7,785 nucleotides of DNA from the NCBI GenBank assembly GCA_023621975.1, contig JAMOAC010000185.1, positions 1 to 7,785 of the forward strand, read 5' to 3'. A program made the translations under genes and the position numbers. The first letter of the stretch is position 1; each line of letters opens with the position of its first letter. This document shows positions 5,743-7,785 of this stretch, piece by piece. This DNA is from Bacillota bacterium. Lineage in GTDB: Bacteria; Bacillota_A; Clostridia; Acetivibrionales; DUMB01. The notes under the pieces were generated by a model. That model saw nothing but the letters and a program-made list of their open reading frames with translations, was not told the DNA's origin and searched no databases.

Positions 5743-7566
5743 ATGTGTGGAATAGTTGGTTATATTGGTGACAAAAATTGTACACCCATACTGTTAAATG
5801 GTTTGAAAAAGCTTGAATATAGAGGATATGATTCTGCTGGTATTGCGATATACAATACACATGGCCTGAAAGTTGTCAAATGTAAAGGAAGGCTTTCAGC
5901 GCTTGAGGAAAGGATAAATAAGGAAAAGCCCTATGGTTTTTTGGGTATAGGGCATACAAGGTGGGCGACACATGGAGAGCCAAATGATGTAAATTCCCAT
6001 CCTCATATCAGTAAATCCGGGAAAATTGCTGTCGTTCACAACGGCATTATTGAAAATTACTTAAAATTAAAGGAATTTCTAATTCTGCAGGGTTATGAAT
6101 TTGTATCAGATACCGATACGGAAGTAATTGCGCATCTTGTGGAATATCATTACAAGGGAGACCTGGTGAAGGCTGTAATTGACACAATATCAGAGCTGGA
6201 AGGTTCATATGCTCTTGGAGTAATATCCCGTGACAACAATGAAGAATTTGTCGCGGTAAGGAAAGACAGCCCGCTTATTGTAGGTCTTGGTAAAGGTGAA
6301 AACTTCATTGCTTCAGATATTCCCGCCATACTGGAATACACAAGGGATGTATATATCCTTGAAGACAGGGAAATTGCCGTTGTGCGTAAAGACGGGGTCA
6401 AAGTATACAACTACTTCGGCACTGAAGTTAAAAAGGAAGTATTCCACGTGGACTGGGACGTCAGTGCGGCTGAAAAGTCAGGCTATGAACACTTCATGAT
6501 CAAGGAGATTTTTGAGGAGCCGAAAGTTGTAAGAGATACAATTAATCCCAGGATCAAGGGAAATGATATTGTACTGGATGATATTCAAATTTCCCCGAAG
6601 GACCTTGAGAATATTGAAAAGATATTTATTGTGGCATGCGGTACTGCGTACCACGCTGGAATTGTCGGCAAATATATTATCGAGAAACTTGTGAGGATAC
6701 CTGTAGAGGTGGATTTGGCTTCAGAATTCAGGTACCGTGACCCGCTTGTTAGTGATAAAAACCTTGTGATAATAATAAGCCAGTCGGGAGAAACCATAGA
6801 CACGCTTTTTGCCCTCAGGGAAGCCAAGAGCAAGGGAGCAAGGGTGCTGTCCATCGTTAATGTGGTTGGAAGCTCTATTGCAAGGGAATCTGACAATGTG
6901 CTTTATACCTGGGCAGGACCTGAAATTGCAGTTGCTTCAACAAAGGCATACAATTCACAGCTTGCGGCACTATACCTGATTGCCCTCGACTTTGCCGTAA
7001 AGAAGGGTACCATAGATGCCCAGGCTCTTGACAGGCATATAAAGAATCTCAAAGCCCTGCCTGATGCGATTGAAAAGGTATTATCGAACAGGGAAAATAT
7101 TCAGAAATTTGCATCCATGCATTATAACGCAAGAAGCATATTTTATATAGGCAGGGGCCTTGACTATGCTCTGTCAATGGAAGGCTCGCTGAAGCTGAAG
7201 GAAATATCGTATATACATTCTGAAGCATACGCAGGCGGTGAACTGAAGCACGGCACGATTGCCCTGATAGAGGATGGCACGCTGGTAGTGTGCTCCATGA
7301 CACAGGACAGTCTTTTTGAGAAGACGCTTAGCAATGTAAAGGAAGTTAAGTCCCGCGGTGCAGTGGTCATGGCAATAACACAGGAAAAGAACAGGCATAT
7401 AGGCGATATTGTGGATATGGTGATAACAATTCCTGATGTTGATCCATTTGTGGCACCGGTGGTGGCAATCACTGCCATGCAGCTTTTTGCATACTATATG
7501 GCTGTCCAGAAGGGATGCGATGTGGATAAACCGCGCAACCTGGCCAAGAGCGTGACGGTGGAGTAG
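5743..7566 (+). CDS. glmS: Glutamine-fructose-6-phosphate aminotransferase GlmS
   Basis: GlmS makes glucosamine-6-phosphate from fructose-6-phosphate and glutamine, the entry step to amino sugars and peptidoglycan. At 607 residues it is full length. The N-terminal glutaminase domain (about 2-215) starts MCGIVGYIG, so removal of Met exposes the catalytic cysteine; HTRWATHGEP (71-80), NGIIENY (100-106) and SDTDTE (122-127) are the usual glutamine-site blocks. Two SIS sugar-isomerase domains follow (about 290-425 and 460-595), with ACGTAYHA (298-305), SQSGET (346-351) and ASTKAY (398-403). Isomerase residues corresponding to the E. coli Glu, His and Lys are E487, H503 (in GGELKHG) and K602 in the C-terminal tail KPRNLAKSVTVE. 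Start ATG 5743 has a strong GGAGG 9 bases upstream. The ribozyme upstream gives product feedback, and the adjacent glmM uses the product. Nothing in the coding region is broken. Confidence 0.98.
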   Translation: MCGIVGYIGDKNCTPILLNGLKKLEYRGYDSAGIAIYNTHGLKVVKCKGRLSALEERINKEKPYGFLGIGHTRWATHGEPNDVNSHPHISKSGKIAVVHNGIIENYLKLKEFLILQGYEFVSDTDTEVIAHLVEYHYKGDLVKAVIDTISELEGSYALGVISRDNNEEFVAVRKDSPLIVGLGKGENFIASDIPAILEYTRDVYILEDREIAVVRKDGVKVYNYFGTEVKKEVFHVDWDVSAAEKSGYEHFMIKEIFEEPKVVRDTINPRIKGNDIVLDDIQISPKDLENIEKIFIVACGTAYHAGIVGKYIIEKLVRIPVEVDLASEFRYRDPLVSDKNLVIIISQSGETIDTLFALREAKSKGARVLSIVNVVGSSIARESDNVLYTWAGPEIAVASTKAYNSQLAALYLIALDFAVKKGTIDAQALDRHIKNLKALPDAIEKVLSNRENIQKFASMHYNARSIFYIGRGLDYALSMEGSLKLKEISYIHSEAYAGGELKHGTIALIEDGTLVVCSMTQDSLFEKTLSNVKEVKSRGAVVMAITQEKNRHIGDIVDMVITIPDVDPFVAPVVAITAMQLFAYYMAVQKGCDVDKPRNLAKSVTVE

Positions 7567-7569
7567 TCG

Positions 7570-7600
7570 TTGCAAAATCCCGCAGTAGATGTTGTATAAT
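7570..7600 (+). promoter_or_regulatory. Promoter-like element just after glmS
   Basis: TTGCAA (7570-7575) and a perfect TATAAT (7595-7600) are 19 bases apart, starting 4 bases after the glmS stop. Transcription near 7607 would cover the 20-bp repeats and stop at the terminator, an RNA of about 105 nt. The spacing is long and the -35 is imperfect, so this is tentative. Confidence 0.3.
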
Positions 7601-7604
7601 TCAA

Positions 7605-7664
7605 ATAAAGTTGACTCCATTAAAATAAAGTTCGCTCTATAAAAATATAGTCCGTTCCAAAACC
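7605..7664 (+). repeat. Three 20-bp degenerate tandem repeats after glmS
   Basis: Units at 7605, 7625 and 7645 have an exact 20-bp spacing. Units 1 and 2 share ATAAAGTT, then CT and a run of A; unit 3 is more diverged (ATATAGTCCGTTCCAAAA). The last unit runs into the 5' arm of the terminator. There is no reading frame of note. Function unknown. Confidence 0.55.
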
Positions 7665-7712
7665 TCGCAGTAGATGCAGGAGAAATCTTCATTTGCTGCG
7701 GGGTTTGTTTTC
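7660..7712 (+). terminator. Intrinsic terminator of glmS
   Basis: AAACCTCGCAG (7660-7670) pairs with CTGCGGGGTTT (7696-7706), an 11-bp stem with one G-U, and the T-rich tail TTTGTTTTC ends at 7712. The 25-nt loop can form a small inner stem (AGAT 7672-7675 with ATCT 7685-7688). A near copy of the 5' arm, AAATCCCGCAG (7575-7585), lies just behind the glmS stop and can pair equally well with the 3' arm. Confidence 0.8.
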
Positions 7713-7785
7713 TGTAAGAAAGGGTTAAGGGGTAAGTAATAAGGCTAAAGGTATTGATTTTAAAGGAATTGAAAACGATATGTTG

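Noticed and set aside
7754..7785. Start of a further gene at the right edge (TTG 7754 or ATG 7780)
   Set aside because: Only about ten codons are visible, ribosome-site spacing is poor, and nothing identifies a product.

Overview
The window looks like chromosomal DNA of a low-to-moderate GC Gram-positive anaerobe of the Clostridia. The gene set and spacing recall Acetivibrio (Clostridium thermocellum group), but that placement is an impression from gene content and codon style, not a measured match. All recognised genes lie on the + strand.

Layout. Bases 1-551 are the 3' part of an AmmeMemoRadiSam-system radical SAM gene. A good sigma-A type promoter (622-651) and a leader of about 110 nt, which can fold as a three-way junction, then lead to cdaA (770-1648) and cdaR (1645-2883, 4-base overlap). 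A 240-base gap holds a possible terminator, a second good promoter and a leader hairpin before glmM (3124-4482). The next 1260 bases have no supported protein gene but are full of structure. They hold a degenerate array of about 22 bp right behind the glmM stop, a candidate promoter, an eleven-to-twelve-copy 22-bp array with a dyad in each unit, a complete glmS ribozyme with an unusual extra arm, and about 390 bases of long leader with degenerate ATTTTGTGTCC-type repeats. glmS follows (5743-7566). Behind it lie a promoter-like element, three 20-bp repeats and a strong intrinsic terminator (7660-7712). I see no supported feature in 7713-7785.

How the genes work together. CdaA makes c-di-AMP at the membrane, CdaR is its membrane-anchored partner, and GlmM is both a cell-wall precursor enzyme and a known CdaA-binding partner in Firmicutes. 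GlmS makes glucosamine-6-phosphate, which GlmM converts to glucosamine-1-phosphate for UDP-GlcNAc and peptidoglycan. The window is thus the classical cdaA-cdaR-glmM-glmS neighbourhood linking c-di-AMP signalling to wall synthesis, with glmS under ribozyme feedback by its own product.

The proteins are ordinary. The noncoding DNA is what deserves attention: a possible undescribed switch in the cdaA leader, an expanded glmS ribozyme, and several unrelated short tandem arrays confined to the gaps around glmS.
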